DNA of 64,000 nt. Origin: Streptomyces flaveus (GTDB lineage Bacteria > Actinomycetota > Actinomycetes > Streptomycetales > Streptomycetaceae). The stretch's first letter is position 1. Each line of letters begins with the position of its first letter. Below the pieces are notes generated by a model that had not been told where the DNA came from, did no database searches, and saw nothing but the letters and a program-made list of their open reading frames with translations. The stretch spans positions 62,001 through 126,000 of the forward strand of contig NZ_BMPQ01000011.1 in assembly GCF_014647675.1 (NCBI RefSeq). Direction: 5' to 3'. Positions 50,433 through 59,749 of this stretch are shown here, piece after piece. The position numbers and the translations under genes were made by a program.

Positions 50433-52376
50433 TTCTTCGTCTTCAACACGACGCGCAAGGTGTACGGCAACGAGCGCACGTACGACGTGAAGATCCCGGC
50501 GGGCCACTCGGGCTCCACCGTCCTCGACCTGGTCAGCGGCAAGGAGCTGGCGATACGGGGCGGCAGGGTGACCGTACCGGCGAAGACCGGTGTGGTGCTG
50601 AAGCTGTCGTCGGCCGACGTTCCCCAACTGCCGCCCGCTCACGTCGACTTCGTGCACGCCCTGCCGGGCGACGGCGCGGTCACCGTCACCTGGCAGACCA
50701 CGGCCGGTGCCACTCATTACGAGGTCAGGCGGGCCACGCGCCGACCCGGACCGTACGCCCTGATCGCCGAGAAGGTGACGGGCAGGCACTTCACGGACCC
50801 GGAGGTTCGTACCGGCGAGACGTACTACTACACGGTCACGGCCGTCAACGAGGTTGGTTCCGGGGCGAGTTCACATACGATCCGCACCAAGCTCCCCGCC
50901 TCCGTCTCGCCGGGTCTCGCGAGGTCCGGCTGGCGCGACGACGCCCTGGGCACCGCCCGCTCGGGCAGCGCGGCCGTACGCGGATCGACCGTGCGCGTGC
51001 TGGGCGCCAAGGGCGACGGGCTCGGCGAGGGCGACGACTACCAGCTCCTGAAGCGCACCATCGAGGACGAACTCCACTTCGTCAGCCGCCCGTTGCCCGG
51101 CAGCTTCACGCTGACCGCTCGCCTCGACACCGCCCGAGGTCCGCTGACCGGGCTGATGCTCCGCGACAAGTTGGACCCCGACATCCGCCACGTCTACTTC
51201 GGCGCCGACGCGGACGGCAATCTCGTATTCCACAACCGCACCCGCGACAGCCGCCACGACTGGCAGGACGATCTGCGCTCGCCCATCACCCGCAAGCCCG
51301 AGGGCCAGACCCTCGCCGCCACCCCCTGGCTCCGGCTGGTCCGGGACTTCGCGACGCACCGCGTGCTCGCCCAGGTGTCGGCCGACGGTTCGGTGTGGCT
51401 GACGGTCGGCTCGCTGTTCACGCCGTTCCCGTACGCCGTCCATGCGGGCGTGGCGGCCACCGGGGATGCCACGTTCGCGAAGGTCGCGGTCGATGTGCTT
51501 GCGGCCGGTGCGGTTGTTGTCTCGGTCGAGCGGGATGCCGATACCGCGGTTGTTCGCTGGAACAAGCCGGAGGATGCGGTGGCGTTCACGTTGTCCCGCT
51601 CGACGGACGGTACGCAGTGGGAGGTGCTGGAGAGGGGCACCCGCTCGTACACGTACAAGGACGAGGGGCTGCGCCACGGAAGGCGCTACTACAAGGTTGC
51701 CGCCCAACTCGTCGGTGGTGGCACGCGTGAGACGACCGATCCCGTGGTCGTCTCCGCCGAGACCTTGGCCCAGGTCATCGCCCGCGCCCGGAAGGCGGAC
51801 GTCTCCGAGTGGACGAAGAAGTCGTACGCGGCCTTTGTCGCCGAACTCGATCGCATCGAGAAGGGGGTGGGGGAGGACGAGGACACCCGTATCGACCAGG
51901 TGTACGCGGCTTACCAGCTCCTCGTCTCCATCGAGACGCTGCTGCGGAAGTTCGAGGTCACGCCGTCGATGGTGCAGGCGTCGACCGTCGCGTGGCCGGG
52001 CACGGGGACGACGGCGTCGAACGGATGGCGGGCCTTCGACGGTGACACGGCCACGTACACCGACACGCTCGCCGCGGAGAGCTGGATCGACATCGATGCG
52101 GGGGCCTCCGGGCCGATCACCGTGGACCGTGTCCGGCTGTATCCGCGGGTCGGGCAGCTGAGCCGCGCCAATGGGACCGTGTTTCGGGGCTCGAATGATG
52201 GCGGGGCCACGTGGACGGACTTCCACACGGTCAGCGGGGTCAACGCTGCCGAGTGGTACGAGTTCAAGCTGCCTGAGCGTGCCTCGTACCAGCGGATTCG
52301 CGTGTACGACGGCCACAATGGCCGCTGCAACATCGCGGAGGTGGAGTTCTGGTACCAGCTGCCGGATGAGGAGTGA
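50433..52376 (+). pseudogene. 5'-truncated secreted multi-domain carbohydrate-related protein
   Basis: Homology-like protein sequence begins at the IS end with FFVFNTTRKVYGNERTYDVK and continues about 647 residues with no start and no signal peptide. The order is: the end of a beta-sandwich domain; an FnIII domain (PGDGAVTVTWQTTAGATHYE); a concanavalin-like DUF1349 domain (GSFTLTARLDTARGPLTGLM); another FnIII (VERDADTAVVRWNKPEDAV); a helical FIVAR-like region (VSEWTKKSYAAFVAELDRIE); and an F5/8 type C sugar-binding domain at the C-terminus (IDIDAGASGPITVDRVRLYP). The catalytic N-terminal part is missing. A GTG at 50460 could start a shorter product. Confidence 0.65.
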
Positions 52377-52483
52377 GGGCCGCGGGTCCCGCGAGGGGCC
52401 CCGGCACCGCAGCTCCGCAGGCAGAGGCATACCGTGAGAGTCGAGCACGGGAGCCAGAAGTGCACGGGAGCGAGGAGGTCGGG

Positions 52484-53806
52484 ATGGGCAGCCGTACCGC
52501 ACTGGTCGAGGATCTGATGGAGCGGTTCCCGCATGTGCCGCGGGAGGCCGTCTTCAAGGAGGACCTGCTGCGTGGGGGAGTGGCCTTCGACGACTCGGCG
52601 CTCAGCGACAACGAGGGCGGTGACGTCAAGCCGAAGTCGTACTTCATCTTCTCCTTCGACCACGGGACCCTGCCCGAGCTGGGCGAGGCGGCTCTCCGGC
52701 GCCCGCCCGAGGAGATCATCCTCACCGGAGGCCCGTACGACCTGCGGCGGACCGTCGTCTCCGTACGCGTCAATCCGTCCTCGCCCTACCGGGTGGCCTC
52801 CGACGAGCACGGCATGCTCGGGCTCTATCTCGACGGGAAGCGGATCTCGGACGTCGGGGTGCCGCCGATGCCGGAGTACTACCGGCACACGCTCGCCAAC
52901 GGGAAGTCCGTGATGGAGGTGGCCCCGACGATCCAGTGGGGGTATCTCATCTACCTGACCGTCTTCCGGGTCTGCCAGTACTTCGGTGCCAAGGAGGAGT
53001 GCCAGTACTGCGACATCAACCACAACTGGCGCCAGCACAAGGCGGCGGGCCGCCCGTACACCGGTGTGAAGGACGTCGAGGAGGTCCTCGAGGCGCTGGA
53101 GATCATCGACCGGTACGACACGGCGAAGGTGTCCACCGCGTACACCCTCACCGGCGGCGCCATCACCTCGAAGGTCGCCGGGCGCGACGAGGCCGACTTC
53201 TACGGGCACTACGCCAAGGCCATCGAGGAACGCTTCCCGGGGCGGTGGATCGGCAAGGTCGTCGCGCAGGCGCTGCCGCGTGACGACGTACAGCGCTTCA
53301 AGGACTACGGCGTGCAGATCTACCACCCCAACTACGAGGTGTGGGACCGCCGTCTCTTCGAGCTGTACTGCCCCGGCAAGGAGCGCTACGTCGGCCGCGA
53401 CGAGTGGCACAAGCGCATCCTCGACTCGGCGGAGATCTTCGGCGCGCGCAACGTCATCCCCAACTTCGTCGCCGGCGTCGAGATGGCCGAACCCTTCGGC
53501 TTCACGACGGTCGACGAGGCGATCGAGTCGACGACCGAGGGCCTGCGCTTCTTCATGTCGCACGGCATCACGCCCCGGTTCACCACGTGGTGCCCCGAGG
53601 TGACGACGCCGCTCGGCAAGGCCAATCCGCAGGGCGCTCCGCTGGAATACCACATCCGGCTGCTGGAGGCGTACCGATCGACCATGGAGGACTTCGGGCT
53701 CTCCTCGCCGCCCGGATACGGTCCGCCCGGGCCGGGGAACGCGGTCTTCTCGGTGAGTTCGTTCATGGACAGCCTGCCGGCGAACGAGGAGGCGCAGGCG
53801 GTCTGA
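52484..53806 (+). CDS. Radical SAM superfamily protein with unusual cysteine spacing
   Basis: 440 residues from the ATG at 52484, with AGGAGG 5-6 bases upstream. Cys164, Cys173 and Cys176 (in FRVCQYFGAKEECQYCDIN) read C-x8-C-x2-C rather than the common C-x3-C-x2-C. Downstream barrel features include TAYTLTGGAITSK near 220 and GKVVAQALPRDDVQRFKDYG. The first 150 residues are a separate domain of unknown fold. It would cleave S-adenosylmethionine at an iron-sulphur cluster; the substrate is unknown. It stands alone after the truncated gene. Confidence 0.75.
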   Translation: MGSRTALVEDLMERFPHVPREAVFKEDLLRGGVAFDDSALSDNEGGDVKPKSYFIFSFDHGTLPELGEAALRRPPEEIILTGGPYDLRRTVVSVRVNPSSPYRVASDEHGMLGLYLDGKRISDVGVPPMPEYYRHTLANGKSVMEVAPTIQWGYLIYLTVFRVCQYFGAKEECQYCDINHNWRQHKAAGRPYTGVKDVEEVLEALEIIDRYDTAKVSTAYTLTGGAITSKVAGRDEADFYGHYAKAIEERFPGRWIGKVVAQALPRDDVQRFKDYGVQIYHPNYEVWDRRLFELYCPGKERYVGRDEWHKRILDSAEIFGARNVIPNFVAGVEMAEPFGFTTVDEAIESTTEGLRFFMSHGITPRFTTWCPEVTTPLGKANPQGAPLEYHIRLLEAYRSTMEDFGLSSPPGYGPPGPGNAVFSVSSFMDSLPANEEAQAV

Positions 53807-53985
53807 GGGGCGCGCGGTCTGAGGGGCGCGCTGCGGGGCCTGTGCGGGCTGGTTCGGGGGGCCTGTCTGGGCTGGTGGGGCGGGGTTTGGGGCTGAGGGG
53901 ATGGGGCTCATGAGGCACCAGAGCCAAGCACATATGCAAGTGACGCTTGTCAGTTGTGTGGGAAGCGTGGAAAACTCTGGTCCCC

Positions 53986-54006
53986 GTTGAGTTGTCCCCA
54001 CTCAAC
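53986..54006. promoter_or_regulatory. Palindrome upstream of the cellulose-sensor gene
   Basis: GTTGAGT and ACTCAAC are perfect 7-bp arms with a 7-base spacer, 59 bases before the ATG at 54066. A partial copy, GAGTTGACTC, follows at about 54023-54032. It is a candidate operator. Confidence 0.45.
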
Positions 54007-54065
54007 TGTCGTATTGCTCTGGTGAGTTGACTCCCCCTTTTCCGGATGCAGGTGAAGTCCCGCTC

Positions 54066-55595
54066 ATGCCTGACCTGCCGACCCCTCAAGACGCCGCCGA
54101 GGCCACGCTGTTCTCGGAATGCTGGGACGCGGTGCTGTCGTACGCCGATCTGTGCACCGCCGGTTCCGCCGGTGCCCGACAGCTGGCCTCCGAGGCGTTC
54201 TCCCATGGGATACGTGAGGTGCGCGCCACCGAGGACAGTGGTGGCAAGAGCTTCGGGCGCCGGTTGCGGACGCCCCGGCTGCCCCGAATACCCCTGTTAC
54301 TGACCTCCGTACGCCAGACGGCCGCCGGCTGGGAATCGAAGGGCCAAGGAGACCGCCTCGACCCCGACCTGCGACTGTGGCTCAACTCCGAGAAGGCGGA
54401 GCGCTATTCGGGACCGCCCCTGCAACGACCGCTCGCGCTGCGCGCGCTCAGGGACATGCAGGAAGCGGACGCGGCGCTGCTCTGGCTGGCCGAGGTCGAG
54501 GCGATACCGCTGCCCGCCGTGGCCAAAAAGCTCGGCCTCGACCCGGAGGGCGCCGCCGAGGAACTCGCCCAGGTGCGTGGCGTGTTCCGCGACCGCTGCC
54601 ATCGCAACCACCTCGACACCCCGCTCGAAGCGGAGTGCCGCAGCTATGCCCGGCTCCTCGACGCGGTCACCCGCTCGCCCGTCGCCGACGCCCCCGCCGA
54701 CCTCTCCCGCCACCTCGCGCGCTGCGTCCAGTGCGCGGAGGCCGCCGCCTGTCTGCGGCTCGGCGGCGGCGCCGGGCTGCCCGCGGCCCTCGCGGCCGGC
54801 GTGCTCGGCTGGGGCGGGCGCGCGTATCTGGAACGGCGGCGCAGGGCCGTGGAGTCGGGGCTCAGCCGGTCGTCGAGTACGGACCTGGACGAGGTGTCGG
54901 CGCCGGAACCCGAGGAGGCGGCCAAGACCCGGATCGGCCGCGCGGGGCTGCTGGTCGCGGCCGTCATCGTGTCCCTGCTCGCGCTCGTGGTCTCGCTGGG
55001 GGCCTTCGACTCCGACAGCGACTCCGTCGCACAGGACGGGGTCGCACAGGACGGGCCGGTGTCGGACCGTCAGCCGGTGGGAGGTCAGGTGCCCCCGGCG
55101 GACCTCCTGCCGTCCGCCACGACGTCCCCCGCTCCGAAGCCCTCGGAATCCGACCCGTCCGACCCAGAGTCGGGCTCGGACGGCGACGAGGACGGGGACA
55201 AGCAGCCGGGCAAGAAGCCCCAGGGCGAGGCGACGGCCTCCGACGAACCCGAACCCGAACCCGAGCCCACGAAGCCCGCCTACTGCAAGGCCAGTTACGA
55301 CCTGGTCAACCAGTGGCCGGACGGCTTCCAGGCCACTGTCACCGTCACCTCCACCAAGGCCCTCGAGGGCTGGCGCGTCGGCTGGAAGTTCCGCGACGGC
55401 CAGCGCATCACCCAGATGTGGGACGGCACCGTCGACCAGGACGGCTCCCGGGTGACCGTCACCGCCGCCGACTACAACAAGTCCGTACCCGCCGGCGGCA
55501 GGCTCGCGGTCGGCTTCCTCGCCTCGTGGGAGGGCGAGAACTCGGCGCCGTACGACGTCACGCTGAACGGGCATGGTTGCACGGAGACGAACTGA
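54066..55595 (+). CDS. Membrane-spanning candidate cellulose sensor: sigma-like domain, zinc finger, TM, CBM2
   Basis: 509 residues from the ATG at 54066 (AGGTGAAG upstream). Residues 1-180 are helical and sigma-factor-like; AAVAKKLGLD-type residues around 150-172 (AVAKKLGLDPEGAAEELAQV) look like a region 4 helix-turn-helix. A zf-HC2-type zinc finger follows: His216-x3-Cys220-x2-Cys223, with Cys191. One membrane helix is at 293-313, a Pro/Glu/Ser-rich linker at 314-405, and a CBM2 cellulose-binding module at 407-505 with its disulphide Cys pair (407 and 505) and Trp residues W436, W440, W452. The topology puts the CBM outside. It is a likely sensor. Confidence 0.8.
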   Translation: MPDLPTPQDAAEATLFSECWDAVLSYADLCTAGSAGARQLASEAFSHGIREVRATEDSGGKSFGRRLRTPRLPRIPLLLTSVRQTAAGWESKGQGDRLDPDLRLWLNSEKAERYSGPPLQRPLALRALRDMQEADAALLWLAEVEAIPLPAVAKKLGLDPEGAAEELAQVRGVFRDRCHRNHLDTPLEAECRSYARLLDAVTRSPVADAPADLSRHLARCVQCAEAAACLRLGGGAGLPAALAAGVLGWGGRAYLERRRRAVESGLSRSSSTDLDEVSAPEPEEAAKTRIGRAGLLVAAVIVSLLALVVSLGAFDSDSDSVAQDGVAQDGPVSDRQPVGGQVPPADLLPSATTSPAPKPSESDPSDPESGSDGDEDGDKQPGKKPQGEATASDEPEPEPEPTKPAYCKASYDLVNQWPDGFQATVTVTSTKALEGWRVGWKFRDGQRITQMWDGTVDQDGSRVTVTAADYNKSVPAGGRLAVGFLASWEGENSAPYDVTLNGHGCTETN

Positions 55596-55667
55596 GGGGC
55601 TCGCTTCGGGGAGAGCCTCGGGTCTGGACGTGAGGCGCACCCTGGGCGAGGAAGGAACGGAAGCCCA

Positions 55668-56504
55668 GTGACGACCGGAGTGATATCGCTCAATGTGTGC
55701 TGCGGGCTGTCGTCCTCGCTGCCGTCGGTGAAGGAGCGGGCGGTCGAGTTCTGCTCGGTGCTCGAAGCTTCGGACGCCGGCATTGTGAACTTCCAGGAGG
55801 TCTGGACTCCTGGGCTGCTCCGGGTGCTGCGCAGCCGGTTGCGGTCATTCCCGTTCGTAGCCGTCAGAGTCGGCGTGGCCGGTCAGCCGGCCGGGGGACT
55901 GGTGTCGTTCTCGCGGCTGCCTGTCCGGTCGGTGTCGTACGTGTCGTTCCGCGGCGCACGTCCTCGGGCGGGCGGGGCGCTCTTCCGGAGTGCCGTGGCG
56001 ATCGGAAGCGGTCTCCAGGGAGTGCTGACCTTCGAACTGACGGGACGTCGGACCGTCCTTGGAAACGTCCATCTGAGCGCCAACAGGGACGGTGACTGGA
56101 GCGCCGGAAACCGGCACCATGCCTTTCAACGAACGCAACTGCAGATGTTCCAGCGAACGCTCCGGCGGGCCCGTCGACCCGATACGGAACTCGCGGTCGC
56201 CAGCGGCGACTTCAACGTCTCCAGCGACAGTCCGCTCTACCCGTTGGTGGCGGACGGAGGCACATGGCGGGACGCGTTCGCAGAAGATGACCGGCCGACC
56301 TACCACCCCGAACTCCTGCCCAGCGGCAAGCGGGCGCACCGCATCGACTACGTGCTGGTCGCGGGCGATCCTGAACGTTCTCCGGTGACCGCGACCTCGC
56401 TGTTGTTCACGGACCGGGTTCAACTGGCGGACGGGCGCAGCACGTTCCTGTCCGACCACGCGGGGCTCAGGGCCGAGGTGACGCTTCCCGGGCCCGCGGC
56501 GTAA
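55668..56504 (+). CDS. EEP-fold (endonuclease/exonuclease/phosphatase) enzyme
   Basis: 278 residues from a GTG at 55668 (GAAGGA upstream). EEP motifs: ISLNVCCGLSSSLP (Asn), GIVNFQEVWTPG (metal Glu), LGNVHLSANRDGDW (His), AVASGDFNVSSDSPLY (Asp, Asn) and FLSDHAGLRAEV (Asp, His). There is no signal peptide. It is a Mg-dependent phosphodiesterase or sphingomyelinase-like enzyme of unknown substrate. Confidence 0.85.
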   Translation: MTTGVISLNVCCGLSSSLPSVKERAVEFCSVLEASDAGIVNFQEVWTPGLLRVLRSRLRSFPFVAVRVGVAGQPAGGLVSFSRLPVRSVSYVSFRGARPRAGGALFRSAVAIGSGLQGVLTFELTGRRTVLGNVHLSANRDGDWSAGNRHHAFQRTQLQMFQRTLRRARRPDTELAVASGDFNVSSDSPLYPLVADGGTWRDAFAEDDRPTYHPELLPSGKRAHRIDYVLVAGDPERSPVTATSLLFTDRVQLADGRSTFLSDHAGLRAEVTLPGPAA

Positions 56505-56507
56505 AGC

Positions 56508-56705
56508 GTGTGGGGTCCAGAAATCCTGGACGCTCAGGGGAGTGAGCCTGCGCGCGGATCGCCGTTCCGTCGCAGCCACTCGTTGCCGGCGGTGCGCATC
56601 GTCAACAGGGTCCGGGACGAACCGGGTTTCCCTCTGACGGTCCGCAGGGTCTTCGAACATCCGGCCATCGCCGGGACCGGTCGGCTGATAGACGAGGAGA
56701 CGTGA
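56508..56705 (+). pseudogene. Fragment of an NRPS/PKS carrier (thiolation) domain
   Basis: 65 residues. RSHSLPAVRIVNRVRDE, then VRRVFEHPAIAGTGRLIDEE, matches helices 2-4 of a peptidyl carrier protein; the phosphopantetheine Ser is in RSHSL, where the family has GGHSL. Helix 1 and the rest of a synthetase are absent. It starts 3 bases after the EEP stop. It may be a relic of a lost biosynthetic cluster or, less likely, a minimal carrier. Confidence 0.6.
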
Positions 56706-56724
56706 CGACGGTCCGGCCGCCGTA

Positions 56725-57978
56725 TCACTCCGGACGCGGTATCTCTTCCAATCGCGGGGCCCGCCGGATCGTACGGAGGTTCGTGGCCAGAGCGGCCAGC
56801 GCGATCATGAACACGGCGTAGGCCACCAGCGTCCCCCGCGCGCCGAGGGCCTGGAGCAGGCTGCCGGCGGCCAGCGACCCGAGAGGGATCGCCCCCCAGA
56901 TGATCAGCCGGGCGGCGCCGACGGTTCTGGCCTGGAGACGGTCGGGCGCGAGCGCGTAACGGTACGACGTGAGGACCACGTTGAAGGCCGGCTCGGGCAG
57001 TGCGGTCACTGCCACTACCGCGCCGAGCGCCAGCGGCGAGGGCAGCCACACCAGCGCCACCATGCCGCCGGCCCACAGCCAGAGCGACCCGAGCACCACC
57101 AGCCGTGGAGTGAGGCGGCGTTGCAGCCAGGGAGCGGCGAACGCGCCGACGATCGCCGCGCCGCCGGGCAGCGCCAGCATCACGCCGATCAGCGACGCGG
57201 ATGCACCCAACTGCTGGGCTCGCACGATCAGTACGAGCGTCAGTGAGGCGAGGACGAGATTGACCGCGCCGGTCAGGGCCACCAGGGCCCGCAACAGGTG
57301 CTGGCGCCACAGCCACGCCAGGCCTTCGGCGACGTCGGTGAGCAGTCCCCGACGTGGTTCCTTCGCACGCCGTTCCTGCAACCCGGGCCGTACGAACAGC
57401 ATGGCGAGAAAGCCGAGCATGTAGGAGAAGAGGTCGAACACGAACGGCAGCGTGTGGCCGACGGCGAACAGTGCGCCGCCGAGCGGGCGTCCGGCCAGGT
57501 CCGCGCCCAGTTCGCGGGCCTGGTTCTGGGCGAGTGCGGTGGGCAGTTGGGGCCCTGGGACGATGTGCGGCAGGGCGGCGGACTCGGCGAGCTGAAAGAA
57601 CACGAAACAGGAGCCGTCCAGGAAGACGACCACGAGCAGAGCCGCCACACTGACCCGATCGACCGCCAGCGCCAGCACCACGAGCCCCAGGAGCACCACC
57701 CGAACGCCGTCGGCGGCCAGCATCACCCGCTTACGGTCCCAGCGGTCCACCAGCGCCCCGGCCGGTAGATACAGCACCAGAAACGGCAGCGTCTGGGCGA
57801 ACCCCACAAGCCCGGCCTGAAACGGTGAACCCGTCAGCGCGAGCACCAGCAGCGGATACGCGAGCGTGGTGACCCGCATCCCCACGGTCGAGACGACCTG
57901 ACCGCTCCACAGCAGCATGAAGTCCCGGTTGCGCCACAACGGCCGCGTGGCGGCCGGCGACGCGAGACGTTCGCTCAT
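56725..57978 (-). CDS. MFS exporter (MFS_3, EntS-like)
   Basis: 417 residues from the ATG at 57978 (a GTG at 57999 is possible). About 12 helices; LWRNRDFMLLWSGQVVSTVG and LPFLVLYLPAGALVDRWDRK are typical of the family that exports siderophores and macrolides. It converges on the carrier fragment. It may have exported the product of a lost cluster. Confidence 0.85.
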   Translation of the reverse strand: MSERLASPAATRPLWRNRDFMLLWSGQVVSTVGMRVTTLAYPLLVLALTGSPFQAGLVGFAQTLPFLVLYLPAGALVDRWDRKRVMLAADGVRVVLLGLVVLALAVDRVSVAALLVVVFLDGSCFVFFQLAESAALPHIVPGPQLPTALAQNQARELGADLAGRPLGGALFAVGHTLPFVFDLFSYMLGFLAMLFVRPGLQERRAKEPRRGLLTDVAEGLAWLWRQHLLRALVALTGAVNLVLASLTLVLIVRAQQLGASASLIGVMLALPGGAAIVGAFAAPWLQRRLTPRLVVLGSLWLWAGGMVALVWLPSPLALGAVVAVTALPEPAFNVVLTSYRYALAPDRLQARTVGAARLIIWGAIPLGSLAAGSLLQALGARGTLVAYAVFMIALAALATNLRTIRRAPRLEEIPRPE

Positions 57979-58235
57979 CGCTGCAACTGCCGGGTGCACC
58001 GGACAGGCACCTCACGGGACGCTCTGCTTCCCTTGCCGCTCCCTGGTAAGCCCATCCTTCCAAAGGTGGCGTGCCACCCCCGGCCTGTCCAGTACGGTCG
58101 TTGGCCGTGTACGGCACTCCGGGGTGTGCCGTAATTCGATGGCGTTGTGGCCCGGGTGTCTCTAGTGTCGGTGCTGTTCGTGCGGTGGCTGTTGGCTGCC
58201 GCTGTCGGCTGAGTGAGGAACGGGAGGTGTGACCG

Positions 58236-58307
58236 ATGACTGTCTTCGTGATGGGCGCTGCCCGCATCCGGAAGTTCATCAAGTACACCTCTGTGGCCAC
58301 CGGCTGA
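58236..58307 (+). CDS. Small ORF (23 residues) upstream of rsgA
   Basis: An ATG at 58236 has GGGAGG 8 bases upstream, stronger than the site of rsgA itself. It codes for a basic, hydrophobic peptide, beginning MTVFVMGAARIRKFIKY. It stops 36 bases before the rsgA start, so it could be a leader peptide or a small membrane-active protein. Confidence 0.5.
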   Translation: MTVFVMGAARIRKFIKYTSVATG

Positions 58308-58343
58308 CATCTTCCCGGGGCCACCCTCCGAAGGGTCACCCCC

Positions 58344-59444
58344 TTGTCTTTCTCTTCTCGTTCTCTTTCTCCGCACCCGCTCGCGTCCTACGGCTGGGAC
58401 GACGCGTGGGCTGCGGAATTCGCCCCGTATCTCGAGCGGGGGCTGGTGCCCGGGCGGGTCGTCCGGGTCGATCGTGGGCAGTGCGATGTGGTCACTGCCG
58501 ATGGGCTGGTGCGGGTCGACACCGAGTTCGTCACGCCGAACGATCCGCTGCGGGTCATCTGCACCGGCGACTGGGCCGCCGTCGACGCCGGCGGCGACCC
58601 CCGTTACGTACAGGCGTATCTGCCGCGCCGTACCGCCTTCGTGCGCTCGACCTCCTCGAAGCGGTCGGAAGGGCAGATCCTGGCTGCCAACGTCGACTTC
58701 GCGGTGGTCGCGGTGTCGCTGGCGGTGGAGCTCGATCTCGGGCGGATCGAGCGGTTTCTGGCGCTTGCCTGGGAGTCGGGGGCGCAGCCGCTGGTCGTGC
58801 TGACCAAGGCGGATCTCGTGCCCGATGGGGCGACGCTGTCGCATCTGGTGCAGGACGTGGAGACCACCGCGCCGGGTGTTGCGGTGCTGCCGGTCAGTTC
58901 CACCGTGGGGGATGGTCTCGATGTCCTCGCCGCGGTGGTCTCCGGGGGTACGTCCGTGCTGCTCGGGCAGTCGGGCACCGGTAAGTCGACCCTCGCCAAC
59001 GCCCTCCTCGGGGAAGAGGTGATGTCGGTCCAGGCCGCGCGTGACGTGGACGGGAAGGGGCGGCATACGACCACGACCCGCAACCTCCTCGTGCTGCCCG
59101 GCGGTGGCGTTCTCATCGATACGCCCGGGCTGCGGGGTGTGGGGCTCTTCGATGCCGAGGTCGGGGTCGGGCAGGTGTTCTCGGAGATCGAGGAGCTTGC
59201 CGCGTGCTGCCGCTTTCATGACTGTGCGCATGTGGCTGAGCCGGGGTGTGCGGTGTTGGATGCCGCGGAGTCGGGTGTGCTGCCGGAGCGCCGTCTCGAC
59301 AGCTATCGCAAGCTGTTGCGCGAGAACCAGCGGATCGTTGCCAAGACGGATGCGCGGGCTCGGACGGAGCTTCGGAAGGAGTGGAAGCGGCGGGGGGCCG
59401 AGGGGCGGGCCGCGATGGAGGTGAAGCGGGGGCGCCGGCGCTGA
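58344..59444 (+). CDS. rsgA: Ribosome small-subunit-dependent GTPase RsgA
   Basis: 366 residues from a TTG at 58344 with GAAGGG about 8 bases upstream. The circularly permuted GTPase order is plain: G4 TKAD (154-157) first, then G1 GQSGTGKST (208-216), G3 DTPG (259-262). An OB-fold precedes it and a zinc site (CCRFHDCAHVAEPGCAV) follows. It checks maturation of the 30S subunit. Its stop is 57 bases before a long inverted repeat. Confidence 0.94.
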   Translation: MSFSSRSLSPHPLASYGWDDAWAAEFAPYLERGLVPGRVVRVDRGQCDVVTADGLVRVDTEFVTPNDPLRVICTGDWAAVDAGGDPRYVQAYLPRRTAFVRSTSSKRSEGQILAANVDFAVVAVSLAVELDLGRIERFLALAWESGAQPLVVLTKADLVPDGATLSHLVQDVETTAPGVAVLPVSSTVGDGLDVLAAVVSGGTSVLLGQSGTGKSTLANALLGEEVMSVQAARDVDGKGRHTTTTRNLLVLPGGGVLIDTPGLRGVGLFDAEVGVGQVFSEIEELAACCRFHDCAHVAEPGCAVLDAAESGVLPERRLDSYRKLLRENQRIVAKTDARARTELRKEWKRRGAEGRAAMEVKRGRRR

Positions 59445-59501
59445 GCCTTGGCGGGTGGGTGCGTGGGGGTGGGTTTTCTTTCCCCAAGCCCGCCCCTTCC
59501 C

Positions 59502-59646
59502 GGCTGTATCAATTTGCGGCTCCGCCGCGTGAGGGGGCTGCGCCCCCAGGCCCCCCGCCAGGGGGTGGGGTGACATGTCGTATCGCGGCTGCGGGTGCGT
59601 CGTGGCTGGTCGCGCCCGCGCGGCGGAGCCGCAAATTGACACAGCC
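59502..59646. repeat. Long inverted repeat (28-bp arms) after rsgA
   Basis: Arms 59502-59529 and 59619-59646 match at 27 of 28 positions and contain CAATTTGCGGCTCCGCCGCG. The 89-base spacer has GGGGGCTGCGCCCCC. Such elements are scattered in Streptomyces genomes and may end transcription. It lies between rsgA and the Ada-like gene. Confidence 0.75.
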
Positions 59647-59749
59647 CCGCGCCCCTAAAGGCAAAAGCCTGCGGCTCCACGCATCCGTGCTTGCCCACGG
59701 CGTCCGAATCCCGCCAGTCCAGCGGTCGGCGCTCCCGCACACTGGAGGT

